From NCBI GenBank assembly GCA_025331565.1, contig JAFREQ010000008.1:3968001-4032000 (forward strand): a stretch of DNA of 64,000 nucleotides, written 5' to 3'. The position numbers and the translations under genes are program-made. The stretch is from Holacanthus passer. Taxonomy: Eukaryota; Chordata; Actinopteri; Pomacanthidae. A model generated the notes under the pieces. The model saw nothing but the letters and a program-made list of their open reading frames with translations. It ran no database searches and had not been told where the DNA came from. Positions 23,110 to 36,660 of this stretch are shown in pieces; positions within the stretch are counted from its first letter, which is position 1; the number at the start of each line of letters is the position of its first letter.

Positions 23110-25578
23110 CCACTTAAATTGGTACAAGGATTGACACCAGGCCTACATGATAGATAGATCAGACATTTAGTGGCTTCATAATAGCAAGTGCATATTAGTT
23201 GTAAACGCTTTGGTTGCAAGTGAAATAGTTTGTACAACATTAAAAATAGCTGGAATTTCTTCCATCAGTCACTTGAACGTTGGAATGATTCACAAACATA
23301 AACCATAAACATAAACTGCACGTAGCAGGGACAGAATGAAGAGCATATTTAAGCTGTCATCGTGTGAGTGGCCCACCCTGAGCACATAATTAAAATTTAC
23401 AGTCAGCGATGGTGATTTTAATATAAATGTCACTTATATCTATTGCTGTGTCATTATTTTAGACATACTCTTGCAATTATAGCAGAGGGCTGGGAATTCA
23501 TTTCCCACGTCACGTTTCACTTATGTGAGAAGTTAATATTTTATTTTCTGTCCGTTTTATAGCGTCTATATTTACACTTTTTGAATTTATTTATTGGACT
23601 TTCCTTACAGCTCTATTCTTACATTGAATACTCAATTTCAAAGCCTCCCTGGGACCCATGAGACCCTCAAAGAGTCAGACAGACCCATTGTCCTCCCAGA
23701 TGTGGTGACTGACACAGCATTATGATATTCAGTTAGCTGAAAGCACCTGCTCCCAGTCTGTAATGAGTATGCAGAGTTTGCTGCACATGAACCAAATGGC
23801 AAAAACCTGATGGAAACCGTGAGCCCAGACAAAAATAATGACCTAATGTCTGAAGCTCAGGTGGGGTGGCTCCATTTAAAAATCCCCCACCACTTTAGCT
23901 GGCTGACACATTTTATATCATATTAAAGTGATGCCTTAAGCTGCTGCTGGAATGTGATGAACCGATCTCATGTTGCTCTCTCGCTCTCTCTCTGCTGAGG
24001 TTTGTTTTCATAATTATTCCAATCCGCAACGCAATTACTCATCACACAGTGAAAGGTCATTATTATTTTGTGATCAAAATTTAGTGAATGACGAAGACGG
24101 GTCCTATTTCACATTAAGATCACATTACAATCTAAGTTTTATGGGGGGGGGCACAGCTGGATATTAAATAAGGCACTTAGAGGCTATTCTTGACTTGCAG
24201 TGTATAATGAAGAACAGAATTTAGTGAATATATATTTTTTGATATTTAATGAAGTAGATACAAAATGTGTGTGGGGGTAGATTTGAGCTGTATATAGAAC
24301 CAGAGGTGTTAATAATATGTGTTTATTATACTATATCATAGCAATTCCTCCTGTGCAGTGATTAAATGCACTTCTCTCTTGACTCATTATTTGCTGTTTG
24401 CACTTCCATTAGGAGCAGCAGTTACATATATACTGTATCTGTTGATAATTGCATCCTCTCAAAACATCTGAAGCATTCAAGCTTTAAGGAAAACAGTGAG
24501 ACATAGAAAAATGCGAGGAATTTTAGAGTAAAATATTTAGCCAAATTGGGCACTTGTGTCTGTGTCTGCATCTGGCAATCCATGATTGTTAATTAGATAT
24601 CATGTTAAACTGTCATTCTCTGTTTGCCTGACTTATTTAATTTGCTCCATCCCAAATTCTCTCTCTCCCTTATCTCTAGGAAACAGTTGGTCGGAGGCCA
24701 TCTCTCCGCTGGCTCTCATTTAGGCTGCAGCAATCCTGTTGACTTCACACATGGAGCAATCCTTTTGTGCTGTTTCTCAGAAGCTCTGATACCACAGGTC
24801 TGTCCTGTCAGACTTGAGACAGGCGTTTAATTAAAAGAGCAATGCGGAGCTGTTTTTCACTGTCTTGCCTTGAGCCATATCACTTCCACTTCACTGGGTC
24901 AAGAGCTATTTGAGGCACTAACTTTTGGTATTTCATCTTTTTAAATAGGATACCCATTGGATGGAAATTGATAAACCTCTAAGCCTCTTTGTGATGGTCT
25001 CTGAATCAAATCTATGATGATTAAAAGTTGCTTGTGATCAGTGATGTGAATTAAGGTGGAAATGCACCACAAGATTTGGGGGATATTGAAGAAATCCAGT
25101 GAAATGAAGTTGCCATCTTGTAGGAGTCTATAAACAGCCAATTTAGAATAACAATAAAATGTCTCCCATGGTAGCATTTCCCACAGCGTTCATTTACTTG
25201 GATCGAAGACATTGTTTCACTCACTCGCTGGATGACGCATGCGGTGCACAGCAGGCAAAAAGGACCTGTAATCTGAGTTACCTTGAGAAGTTGTTTCCCT
25301 TCTTTTCTGTGTGAAGCAGGTATAGTAAGAGCAAAGATTAACTAGCAGCAGCTGCAAAATCAGCGAGAACTTGTCAGGAAATAAAAAGTGCCTCATTGAC
25401 TTCAGGTCTGTGATTGGTGTCTTGTTTGAACATGATTAGTAATCATAACAGCGTGCTGATTCTGATGGTGTACGCAAATTCAAGTGGTCTGATAGAAATA
25501 ATGGGATACATCACTAATTTTGCCTCCCTGCAAAAAATTTGCTACATTTCTGCACAGGAGGTTTTGCTTAGGGTCCAG

Positions 25579-25611
25579 TTTGTTTGTTTGTTTGTTTGTT
25601 TGTTTGTTTGT
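25579..25611. repeat. (GTTT)n tetranucleotide microsatellite
   Basis: About eight uninterrupted GTTT/TTTG units. It explains the FVCLFVCLFVC-like repeat in a chance open frame over this site. Confidence 0.9.
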
Positions 25612-28600
25612 GTGTTAGTTAGCAGGACATTTGCCTTAAAAACAAAGTTGGTAGAAATTTGGTGGGAAGTCAGGCATCACCCACAAGGTCTTCAACACTG
25701 TCATGGCTTCATCCTGAAGGTCCCACTTGTTGGCCACCATGTCATTGCTGCCACGCCAGCCCTAATCCACCAAGACCATATGTTATCTGCCTGTAACTCC
25801 TGCACTGCCTGGACACGAGTGATCCAAAGCTCTTGTGCATTACAGAAAACTGCTGCCCCCCTGAACCAACCTCAGACTCCCAGGTCACTCTCAGTTGATA
25901 CAGAAGAGTCTACAGATTGGTGACAATGACGGCTTCTGGTTGGGCAGTGTAGCAGGTAGGTGTGCAAGGTCTCTCAGTTTGTACTGGGGCAACAAATGTA
26001 TGGACATAAGTCTCCTTTTTGGGTGTTCCTGCATTGTTAATGGTGTTTTTTTTTCTGTCTACAAGGTTTGTCCACAGATTCCAGGTTAATTCTACAACTG
26101 AATGGGATTAGATCGTGAGTGGTGTTGTGTGTACAGCCGGTGATGTCGTCTCCAATGCGGCTGGCAGAGTGAGATTATCAGAGAGATTCGAGTTTATCTC
26201 TTCAGTGAGGTCACTCTACCTGTAAACCCTTACTTGCATGGAACCATATACGTGCAACAAATCTTAAAAAAGTGCATTGGGAAGAAAAGCTGGAATTTGA
26301 TTACACAGATGGATAAATTACGCACACAATCTATTCATATAAATATTAGACAATATAATGCATTTGGTCAATATCATTACCTGTGTGTTTTACTTTAGAA
26401 AAATCATAAGTTTTAGGATCAGTCAATATGTAGGCCTGGTATTCAGTTGTCTGCTGTACACCACACATGTACTCACCCTGTCATCTAACCAGAGATAGTT
26501 CTTTTTTCCACATCTGTGTAACCTTGTGCCTGTTCTTTTTTGCACCACTGAACCTTTGGATGTGCATTCATCTTTGTAATGAGGGGGTTATACACTGCAG
26601 CCCGACTATAATAACCCTCTCTATGTTGATATTGACAGAGCGCTTTTGGTGACACAGTCTGACCATGTTGATGTTCTCAGTCATACAAAGAAACATCTGT
26701 ATCAGTGCAGCTTTCTTGGTCAGTTGCATTCAAGATAATCACCTTTGCTAAGTCAACATTTAGTGAAATGATGATCATGTACAATGCAGTCATTTAAGCA
26801 CGAGTCTGTTAAAAATTGAAATTTCATGCGACAACAGTGATTGTGGTGTTAATGCCTGAGTGGCAGCTGCTCCTTGTTAGAGGCTCTTATTAAATCTGCA
26901 AGCCCACTCGCAAGTCCACTAACATGCTCATTTCCATTATAAGAATCTTTGAAGGATGTGACGCCTATTATCTCCAGAACTGAACATGGAAGTAAAGGTC
27001 AGGAGCTGGAGACATTAATTCAGTTATAAAGGACAGAAAATCAAAGAACAGTTCTTTGAACAGCAGTTTGTTGTCTCTGCATGTGATGCTTTGGCCAGAC
27101 AAAAACCACAGCTGAATATTTATCAGCCAGCTCTCAGATTCCAGCCCAGTGTCCCGGGTACTCAAACATGAATCTCAAAGTGTCAGTTGCCTTCTGTCAA
27201 ATCTGTCCAACCTGCCAGTAATCAGAGCCTGCATTCAAAGGCTAATATAACGTGACAGTTGTCAAACCCATGCAGCATGTCACCCTCCAACATCCTTCTA
27301 GGAAAACACAGCATACTGCTCACAGCTATTTATGGTATCCCTGTTAAGAAAAGGCTGTCCCTCTGTACACGTCTTTATGGTCTCAGATAAAACATGGACA
27401 GAGATATTCTATTGGTCCGATAATCAATTTTCAGACAGATTTGATATTCAGCTGTGTCACATGAGGAAAATAATGTTGTCAGAGCTATTTTAGAGTTTGT
27501 CAGGTAATGGATAGATAACACAGAATTTAACAGGGTTTGTATAATGTGGGTCCCATTAAAGATTTTTGAAATGAGAGAAAGTTGTGTTTTGTGAAAAATG
27601 TGTTTTCCTTTAGTGTGTTTTTAATGTTTTATTTCATATTGCAAAGTCAATGCATTATAAAGTCTTGTATGTGTGTAAATAATATTTATTTTATCACGAC
27701 ACAACAAAACTAACTAGACAGATTTCAATTTCAGCATTTGTCCATTAAAGTAACATTATTTCACAACTTGGAAGAAATGGAACAACCTGTCAACAAGATA
27801 TTATCAACTTATAAATGCTGGTTTGCAAACAATTGCTTATTGATATATTCAGCAGATATGGAACAACATTATTATTAATTTGGAGTTGTGTTTGTGTCCA
27901 CCCGGCAAATGTAAGACCAATATTTATGCTACTTTTAGCCCTGTTTTTGGTCTCCACCAACTCCTCAGGGGATATATCTGGCTCTTCAGCTGCTAAATGC
28001 TCCACTATCAGTAAGTTCATCAGTATGAGTGACCCCTTTCACATAAGACAGTTGTTTGATCCATTCTTAAAATAAAAATATTGATTAATGCAGCTTTAAA
28101 TAGAATATGTTTCCAGTTGTACAAAATTTAAAAATGAATCAAGGCCTCACTTATGATGTATGATGTAAGTTTCTTTTATTTATTGGATGGACTTATTCAA
28201 CCTTATCCAACCACCTTCAGCACCCCCGAGCACTACACCTGTAATGAAGGTTCTGTTTTTACAGCATAGACTCTTGCGCTTTTTATAGACCGACACGCAA
28301 CTGGCAGTTTCTATATTCACCCTCATGATGTCATTTACATGTTTTAAAGCAGCAGTTGTCCTCTTTCTCTCCTTATAGATCTCCATTAGGGCAGTAGTCA
28401 CAAAGGAGTATTTCGAGAAGAGCCTCTGAAATTGGATGCCACAGAATCAAATGGGGATTATGAGGCTAACCAGTACCGAGACACTTGTCTCATTTCCAAA
28501 CAGAGGCCTGAGTTGAGCATTTCTGTTCAGCCACAATCAAAATTATTGATTGTAGACAGATTCTTGATTGCCAGTTTTTGGGAAAAATAAACAGGGTTGT

Positions 28601-30329
28601 TCTCCAATGCTGCTCGTTGATGCCAAAGTTAATCACTGTACCTGCACTTCTGCATCTTTTACATCTCTCTGTGTTCTTTTCTCCAGGAGTCTTGTTACTA
28701 TGTACATTACTATCTACAGAGCCATCCTTCTTCAGTAAACACATTATCACATTTATAGGTATTATTAGAGTTCAATTTGTGTTCCTCTTAGCCTAGAGCA
28801 GTCTGTCAGGCACTGATTGCGAAAACAATGCATTTATTTTGTTGGGTGTGGGAACAGCTATAATGTCATGGTTTGAGGGAAAGATGAGGGTGTCTCTAGT
28901 CCCTGCGAGAGATTTTCCATTTGCATTCACAGAGCCAGGTGGTAGAGCCTGGTGGCACTGAAACCTGCTCTGCTCTGGAGATACAGCTGATGTGTTTTGA
29001 CACTGCTGTCACCAAAATGCAGGCTGAAAGCAAGCAGAGGGACGCCGAGGACCCCGGAGAGAGTCGCACACAGAGACGGGAAAAGGTAGAGAGGAGAGGA
29101 TTGAAGACCGTTGAAAACCAGAGGGACAAATAGAGAAAGATGCCGGGAAAAGAAAGAGACAAATTTGATTCTATTCATCATGAACTTCTCATATTCTGCT
29201 GCTTAAAAAAGCTCAGTTTCAACCCTGTCTACTTCAAAAATACAGCAGCTGACATGTCCTGTTATTACATTTTCATTATGGAACGAACAATTTTCGAAAT
29301 GTCACCGCAGTTTTCAGGGCTTTCATCCATCAACAGCTGACCAGCAGAAATAGAGTGTAACGGAGGCAGCTTGCCATACACTCCCAGGGGTCTTTGTCAG
29401 AGCCATCACCTTTTCAGACAGTTTATTTGTGTATGTGTGCATATGTGTGCACGTATGTATGTACTGTAAGTGTGTGTTGCTTGTATTGAGAGTGCTTTGA
29501 GTTCACTATCCCCTATATGCCCGTTGCTTCAGGGCTTCAGGGGTGACTGCTGTCACTTAGCTGTCAGAGGGCATTAAGCCTGAAAACGCACATACAATTC
29601 CATGCCAGAGAAGAAAAGTGCATTTTCTTTCTAGTCCTGTCACCACACCCACTGTTGTGTGCTGCTATCATCTTGGGTTAGCAAAGATTAAAGGAGGTGG
29701 CAATGTTATCAGCCCATTTCATGTCAGTTTCATCCATTTTGTGCGACGACACTCCCTGTGCATCACATCTGCTGGGTAAAAATAACCTAACGTGGCACGG
29801 CACCACACTGCCTGAACTATTTTTAGAGAAAACCTTTGGAAACCAATTTGCCTCACCAATACTCCTTCAAATACCCTGGCAAAGTAATGCACGTGTCTGA
29901 CATATGACGAAGAGGCCCCCCTCCGTGGCTGCCGGTTTCGGGACGCTCTGATGTGCATCGCGTGATGAAAGTGGGGGGCAGCAGAGCACTGCTTTCTCTT
30001 CTCTCTGCCCCAGGGTCGCTCCAACAGGGACCTGCTCAGCCTTTACTGGCTGTCAGCTGAGGGAGTTTATGTTGAACTGATTAACTTTAAAATTTTATTA
30101 TTCAGACTTACACTCCCTCTTATTCCCTGGGGTCTTCATCAGCAGGTCTACAGGCACTACCAGGCATCAGCCTCAGCACAGTGGGTGCCACGGCCTTTTC
30201 CTGTGCTGTACCCAGACTTTAGAACTCACATCTGCATGTTGGACTTACAGAATTCACAACTGCTCTTTAAACCCATCTTTGTAAACAAGCTTACTCACTT
30301 TAACTGCATCAACCGCATCTTACTACAAT

Positions 30330-30510
30330 ATCAATTTGAACTCAATGTTAAGCTAGCCTGTTGCTTAATGCATGCTTTATTGTTGATTGTAATGATATTT
30401 AATTACTGGTGTTTTGTTGTTTATTATATGTTTTATTACTGATCTTATATAATGTAAATAGACCTTGAGTTCAATGAAAGGCAGCATTAAATGAAATATT
30501 CTCGTTCTCA
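30330..30510 (+). repeat. Possible decayed LINE 3' tail
   Basis: The stretch atgttttattactg...gtaaatagaccttgagttcaatgaaaggcagcattaaatgaaat follows the layout of L2/CR1-like 3' ends in fish (a short 'cttgagt..ctgaaaggcgctataaataaa' type tail). No coding part was recognised before it. Confidence 0.35.
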
Positions 30511-31226
30511 TTCTTCTTGTTGTTAACTGGGTGAGCTTACTGCACTGGCTACTGTATCTATCAGTGAAAGAGCATGATCTGCCTTATCAAACAGTCATTT
30601 GCTGAAGCAGCTGTGCTCCTGTCTGCTCTCAGTTGCCCAAAACACGTGTCAGGCAGCAGTGGAAAATCCCATGGATTCATACACATTGATTTTAATTTCC
30701 TCATGAATGAAAACTAATGGCGTGATCGTGCGGGTGAGCAGCAGGAGGGAACATTTGTTTGGGCCGCGTGTGAGCTGACGTTTGAATCCAGAAACCAGCC
30801 ATCACCGCAGGCAGTGAAAAGAGTTTTAAACCATCTGATTTGTTGGTTAAAAGAATGGTTGTGTTGTAGACTTATTTTGATTCAGTGGGGGATTTTTTTT
30901 TATTGCAGCATGAAAGTGCTGTTTTGAGTGGAAAGTAGCAGCTTGGAGCCTCATTTTCATGGCTGTCAGGTGGACACAGTTGTTGTTAAAGAAACACTAT
31001 TTAATGTACGTAGTGCTCTCACAAGGGTTCAACCAGTGCGCTTTTTTCTTTTAACAACAATGTTTTTTATACTGTAGTTGCCAAGAACATTTCTTTTGTG
31101 CCGTTACTCAATATCTTTATATTTGGCCATTTTCTTGAATGTGTGAATGCAAGATTATTTTTTCAGTATTTTGACATTTTACTGTTTTGTGACATCAGAA
31201 GTGCAGTGATGGAATTATTATTACTT

Positions 31227-31480
31227 AAAGGAATAGTTTGACATTTTGAAATGTGTTTATGTGCATTCTTACAGAGACAACTGACCACACTACATGTAAG
31301 TACAGTAAATATGAAGCTACAACCAGCAGCAGATTAGCTCAGCTTCACAAATAGCCTGGAAAAAAATGGGAAACAACTGGCCTGATTCTGCAGCTGAGTG
31401 GATTTTGTCACCTTTTGCTCTCCTGGCTGTAGATTCATATTTACTGTACAGACATGGGAATGGTATTAATCTTCATATCC
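31227..31480. repeat. Palindromic copy of the fish interspersed repeat
   Basis: It starts aaaggaatagtttgacattt and contains tacagtaaatatgaagctac (31,301-31,320, continuing to 31,326), which is complementary to 31,422-31,447 with only two mismatches over 26 bp. Related to the copy at 20,281-20,800. Non-coding. Confidence 0.65.
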
Positions 31481-34400
31481 AAGCTGTATAAGAAAACAAA
31501 AATCTACAGTAGGAAAATTTCTGTTATTAGATATTAACAGTTTACGAATTCACAAAGATACATAATTTAACAAAACTGAAACAAACTCTAATTTCTTGTA
31601 GGCTTTTCTGTCTACACTGTCAAAAAGCCAATAAAACTTAAGCAGAGCGACTTTAACAGGTTTAAAGAGGACACAGACAGGACAGATGCTCCATGCCAGA
31701 CATCAGAGCAAGTCCCATTGACAGGTAAATGTGTGATGAGAGGTGTAATGAAAGGTACCATCGGTCAGGTGAAGCCCTGAGGTGTTGTTGAGGGATGTGA
31801 TCAGTTCTGCAAGTGGTGGAGGGGAGGAGGTCAGAGCCAGAGTCAGGGAGTCAGACTAAAATGGTGTACACCAGCTGCAGCTGCCAAGACCGGCTGCGAC
31901 TGCAGAGCTCAGATTAATGACGGCCGTGACGTTCTCGCACCTCTCTCACAGCAGCAGCGGTGTGGCAGGCTGTTAGCACTCAAAACACCTTTATTTCCAC
32001 ACTTTAAGGATACATCTACACTAAATCTCCCTCACATTTATAGACCTTGTCTGGTTTATGCTGATCCTGGTTGAAAAATAAATATGAAAATGCATCCATT
32101 TCTGTCCATTTTGGCCTCCATGCACACAAAGCTTTTAAAAATAGTCATCAGGATTTAACTGTGGATGGGGACAACATGACATATAACTGCACAGATATTG
32201 TCAGGGATGGTAAAGTAAAGTTAAAAGACAACTTTCTGTTGTCTGTGTTGTAGAACACACACATGTCCATAAATGTGTGTTCAGACAGAAAGCTGGAAGA
32301 AAAATGTTTGCCTGCCGTTATTTGTGTGAATTTGACTGCTGGAGCGTTTGTACAGTCTGTGTTTATTGGCCCTAGACAACCAGCTGACTGTACAGATGTT
32401 AGCGGAGTGCTGTGAGCTGTGATCAGCTCAGCTTGTTCTCAGAACTCACCAGGAACTCCTTCCAGACTTTCTTTTTATGAAGCTCATTCATAAACACATA
32501 ACTGCGGATTTTTTGCTCAAGTTGAAACATTCAAGTCATGTCACTTCTTTGTTTGGTCTGCCCCTGCATCTATCTGTGCCCATTTGTGTCCATCCATTGA
32601 CTTAATCATGTGGGTACCGACAAAGTTAAAGTCTTTTTAGTATGATATTGCAATTTTCAACATGCATTTAGGCATGTGAGTATTGTTTTAAAATGTGTCC
32701 CTGCTCTCGCCTACTTCTGCTCAATCCAATGCAACTTAAAGCAACTACAAGGAACTTTCATTTGCTGTTGATTTTGCCGGCCCCTGCGGACAAAAGCAGT
32801 AGCGTTTCCTCTGTGTCATAAAGATCTTGATCTGTTAGCGTGTGCATTTGTTTTAGAAGAGAAAGACTGTCTGCAGGATGCATGGCAATTATGTAATGTA
32901 TCTATTTGCCTCTATATAAGATTAACAACTGAAGTATGACAATGGTGAAACAAATTATTTTTTAACACCATTCATGCAGATTACATGTAAGCCTGCAGCT
33001 AAAAGATTTGGTTGCTTGGTAATATTAATTTTGTTAAGAAAACTAAAGTCATCAATATTCCCCAATATTACATACTGTATAGGAGGAAAGGGGCATTTCA
33101 GGATCAGTTCAAGTCCCACAGTTCTCTCTATTTGATGAATGACTGACCAAGGTTGACTCATGTTTTCACCTTTTCGTGCCCTCCTTTTTTGTTTTTCAGG
33201 CAGTTCTTTTTTTTCCTCTTTCTGATCCTGCTCCAGTAGCTATCTGCCATACCCACGTAATAAATAAAAACGTCAAAAATAAACTTCTCCAGAGAAAGAT
33301 CTCCTCCTTCTCCCTTTTATCAGGTTAAAATATTGCTCAACTTTGCTGAGAAAATGTAAACACAAGCTCTTACAGCCTGCATGCCATAAATCAGTATAGC
33401 AGCTCAGAAATTACTGTTTGCTTGAAAAACATCTATGTGGAACTGTGATCAAATCACTAGCTGTAAATTAGAACAACCAAAAAATGAGTTTGCTCAATCA
33501 ATGCATAGAGGTGATGGCGAACGGGAGGGGGCATAATGGAGGTTCAATCAGCTGAAGCTCAGCACAAACAATCTGAAAACGTGGACACTTTCACACTGAA
33601 ACTGGATTTTCAGATTCAGCCGGCTTCATGCTGACGTCGTCTGACCGCCCAGCCACAGCCACAGCGACTCTCTCACCCACGCAACTGGGAGTCTGTTTAG
33701 ACACAAAGACGCTTCTCCTCCTCTTTCCTTTTTTAATCACTAATCAATTTCCTCTCAAAGGGGGCCAGGGAGCTTTTTAATGGTCACAAAGAGGGGAAAA
33801 CAAGCAGAGAAACAGATCAAAGCATCTCGAACACTAGCCAGGTACAAAGCTGTGAGAGCCAAGCTTTTATGTGGCGACTGGAGCAGCTGCGTAGATGATC
33901 CAAAACATTACAGCCGGGCTTTGTTTTTTCAAATGGGCGCAGCTCGGCGTAACCCGATGTAAATGGAATGAGGTCACATAGGATAGTCATGAATAGGCTA
34001 ATCATATCTGACATTTTTGATTGGATGACTGGTGCTTTAGAGGAGCTGTGGTTTGCTCCCTTTATGACACCTAATAAGAGGTACTTAAAGGCTAAATGGC
34101 ATATTTGTGATTACGTTTAAAATTTAGCGTTAGAATTCAGAAGATGCTCAAGGAGAGCTGGTGTCATTTGTGGAATCTCTGAAGAGGGTAGTTAGAGGAG
34201 GTGAAGGATAATAACCCAATTTTAACTGAATATTACACCTGGAATAACCTACTTTGTGGGACTGATCGCCGACCTGAGCTGATGCAAACTGGCACGCTCA
34301 AACAGGCGGGAGTTTATTGGTCATGTGATGCAGCTGACCTTTCATTTGTAAGAATAAGCAGCGAGGACAACAGAACAGCAGAGGTCTTTTAGAAAGCGGC

Positions 34401-35700
34401 TCCTGGAGTGTGGTGGGCTGGATGCTGATCCTTTGTGACAGCTGTTGTGTTTGTAAGGCGTGGCTGTGCGAGGCTGGGATGTCATTTCACACACACTGCT
34501 GCAACACTCTGTGGACGCAGCTGCACCTGTAATGCTGACCCCCGTAGCTTATGAGCACGGGAGAGAAAAGTGTCACACACACGACACACGGTGGAGATAA
34601 CACCTCGAAGAAGATGGGGAGATCTGCCGGAACTGAACAAAAGATCCCTGAGAGGAAGATGATATCGGGGTGGTTGTAGTTGTTGACGAAATCCAAGATT
34701 ATTCACTGTTATTTTGCCACGTAGAGCTGCGAAATAACACAACACCGGATTGAGCACGTAAGGGAAGACCTTCTGTAAGTCGCAGTTTGGTTCCTTGGCT
34801 GCCGCCCATACATTGACTGTACAATAACTGGGACCAACACCGTTATATTAGTGACATTTTCGAATGTCATCCTGTTCAGTGGCTGTGAAGTCACACACAG
34901 CTTGTGAAGTGAAGTGGATGATTCTGACACTGAGTGATTGACGCTCTTTTTCTGTGCTCAGATAACATCATTTGCATAGAATAGCATTTTCACAAGTTAT
35001 CTCCTTTTCTGACTCATTTGCTTTAACTTTCTTCTCCTTCTAATCTTGGCTTTCTCTCTCTGTCGCTTTATCGCTTCTGCTTTATGATAGATCTGTTCTG
35101 CCAGTGCAGCTGCTTATCTTTGCTCACCAAGTCTCCTCTTTAAGGATTCTGTCTTTTATAAAATATGATACTTTTAATCAGAAAGTCATACATGGGAGTA
35201 ATTGTTCTTTTTCACAAAGGCAGAATTGTCATTAAGAAAGTACTCTTAATTAGTTCTAGTTCTACTTAACTTAGCAGTGGAAATGGCACAAATCAACTTT
35301 ATTATCATCATCATTATTATTATTTGTTTTCTCTGGTGCTCAGCTGCAGTGTACTTTATATGGAGGAAGTCAGTGATGTGACTGAAGAGCACCTGCAGAC
35401 AGACCCAGGCGATAATGGCAACAGACCTCAGGGAGGAAGAGCATGCAGCACTGTGAGAAGCAATTTGAGGAAGCTCAATAAGTCATGACCCTGTAGAGGT
35501 TTTATCATACAGCACTCAGGCTTACTTTCATGTGCTGTGACAGAACCAGGAGGTGCACCATTAGGCATGAATTCCCAAGGTATTGCATCAGATCTGAAGC
35601 ATGGGACTCTGCTCAGCTGGCAAATCAGAATATACCATTCACACAGTATGGCGACAGTATAGTTTGTGAACTCATTGCTCCTGTGTTCAGGTGTCCTATA
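31481..35700. other. Intergenic DNA, no recognised gene
   Basis: About 4.2 kb with no exon, RNA gene or transposon end that I can support. Part of 33,530-34,000 is less AT-rich and could be regulatory; this is a guess from composition only. Confidence 0.45.
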
Positions 35701-35708
35701 GAACACTA

Positions 35709-36660
35709 TGAATAATAATGATACATTTTATTTATAAGCACTTTTCAAGCTGCCCAAGGACAAATACAGGTAAGACAGTTAATACATAATAAAAGATAAC
35801 AGTGGAAAGAAAAATGATGACAATAACAAAGCACAACAATACCAACAATAAAATGTATTTACAGATGAAACAATACATTTGTAATACACACATTACGAAG
35901 GCTAACCCAAACAGGTATGTTTTTATTTGGGACTTAAAAGAAGCAACAGATGAGCACTGGCAGAAAACCCTGAGGGGAAACATTTGAGAGGTTCGGATCA
36001 GACAAACTAAAGGCCCTGTCACCCAAACTGTGGAGCCTGGAGGGGACTGTGGAGAGTAAATAGGCATCACAGGGACATAGTGAGCGAGTAGGTGTGTAGA
36101 GATGGAGAAGACACGATTGTTAGGGAGGTGCCAACCCATGGAGAGATTTGGGGCTGATGTGGTCCCAGTTTTGGGAGCCAAATTTACTTTGGGATTTCTG
36201 ACTTCAGAAACAGAGGATGGAATAAAAACAGGGATGGATGATTTTAGATGGGAGAGTCTGCAAAGTATGTCTGGGGAGGCAATGATAGCGTCAAATTTGT
36301 CCTGATTAAGTTTAAGGTACTTGCAGGTCATCCAAGCATTAATATCATTTGAGCAGTCTGTCAGGTTGGATGGAGGTTGAGTGCCCAAGGGCTTGGTGTG
36401 CATGTAGAGTTGTGCGTCATACAGCACAGCAGTGAAAATTGAGTAAAATTGGTAAAATATAAAAAATAAAAAAGAGGGAGAATGTAGCTAATAAACAATA
36501 ATGGTACCAAGCACTGAGCTCTGGTGGACATCATAGGAAAGGAGGGATGTGCTAATAGAAACTATTGTCTTGCTGTGAGACAGGGCTAAAGCCATGATAA
36601 TGGACTGACAGTGACACCAAGTAGTGTTTATAACAGGTTCAATAACAGAAGTTAGACCTA
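35709..36660 (-). pseudogene. Decayed L2/CR1-like LINE fragment (reverse transcriptase 3' half)
   Basis: Read on the minus strand, 36,510-36,555 gives DVHQSSVLGTII, a degraded form of the RT motif GVPQGSVLGPLLF, then about 36,405-36,430 gives LYDAQLYMHTKP, a degraded YADDTQLY catalytic block, then WMTCKYLKLNQDK, and finally FKSQIKTYLFGLAF near 35,915, the usual end of this fish LINE ORF. The catalytic aspartate pair is broken, an internal section is missing, and there are frame breaks. The 3' end has a typical GCACTT..ATAAAT-type tail followed by ATT-type repeats (35,709-35,760). It is a dead, truncated retrotransposon copy and not a host gene. Confidence 0.85.

Larger units (their letters stand above)
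20801..31226. other. Gene-poor interval, possible regulatory DNA
   Basis: Ten kilobases without a recognisable exon. It contains a (GTTT)n tract at 25,579-25,611, a 13-bp-arm hairpin at 23,074-23,109, a G8 run near 24,144, and a possible LINE 3' tail near 30,430-30,500. Stretches such as 22,210-22,450 and 26,860-27,060 have balanced composition and homeodomain-like sites and could be conserved non-coding elements, but conservation cannot be judged from one sequence. Confidence 0.45.

Noticed and set aside
25414..25923. 169-codon plus-strand open frame
   Set aside because: It crosses a (GTTT)n microsatellite, has no family resemblance and no clear splice context.
35732..36427. Long minus-strand open frame (231 codons) as a gene
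   Set aside because: It carries degraded LINE reverse-transcriptase motifs, a broken catalytic block and an internal deletion.
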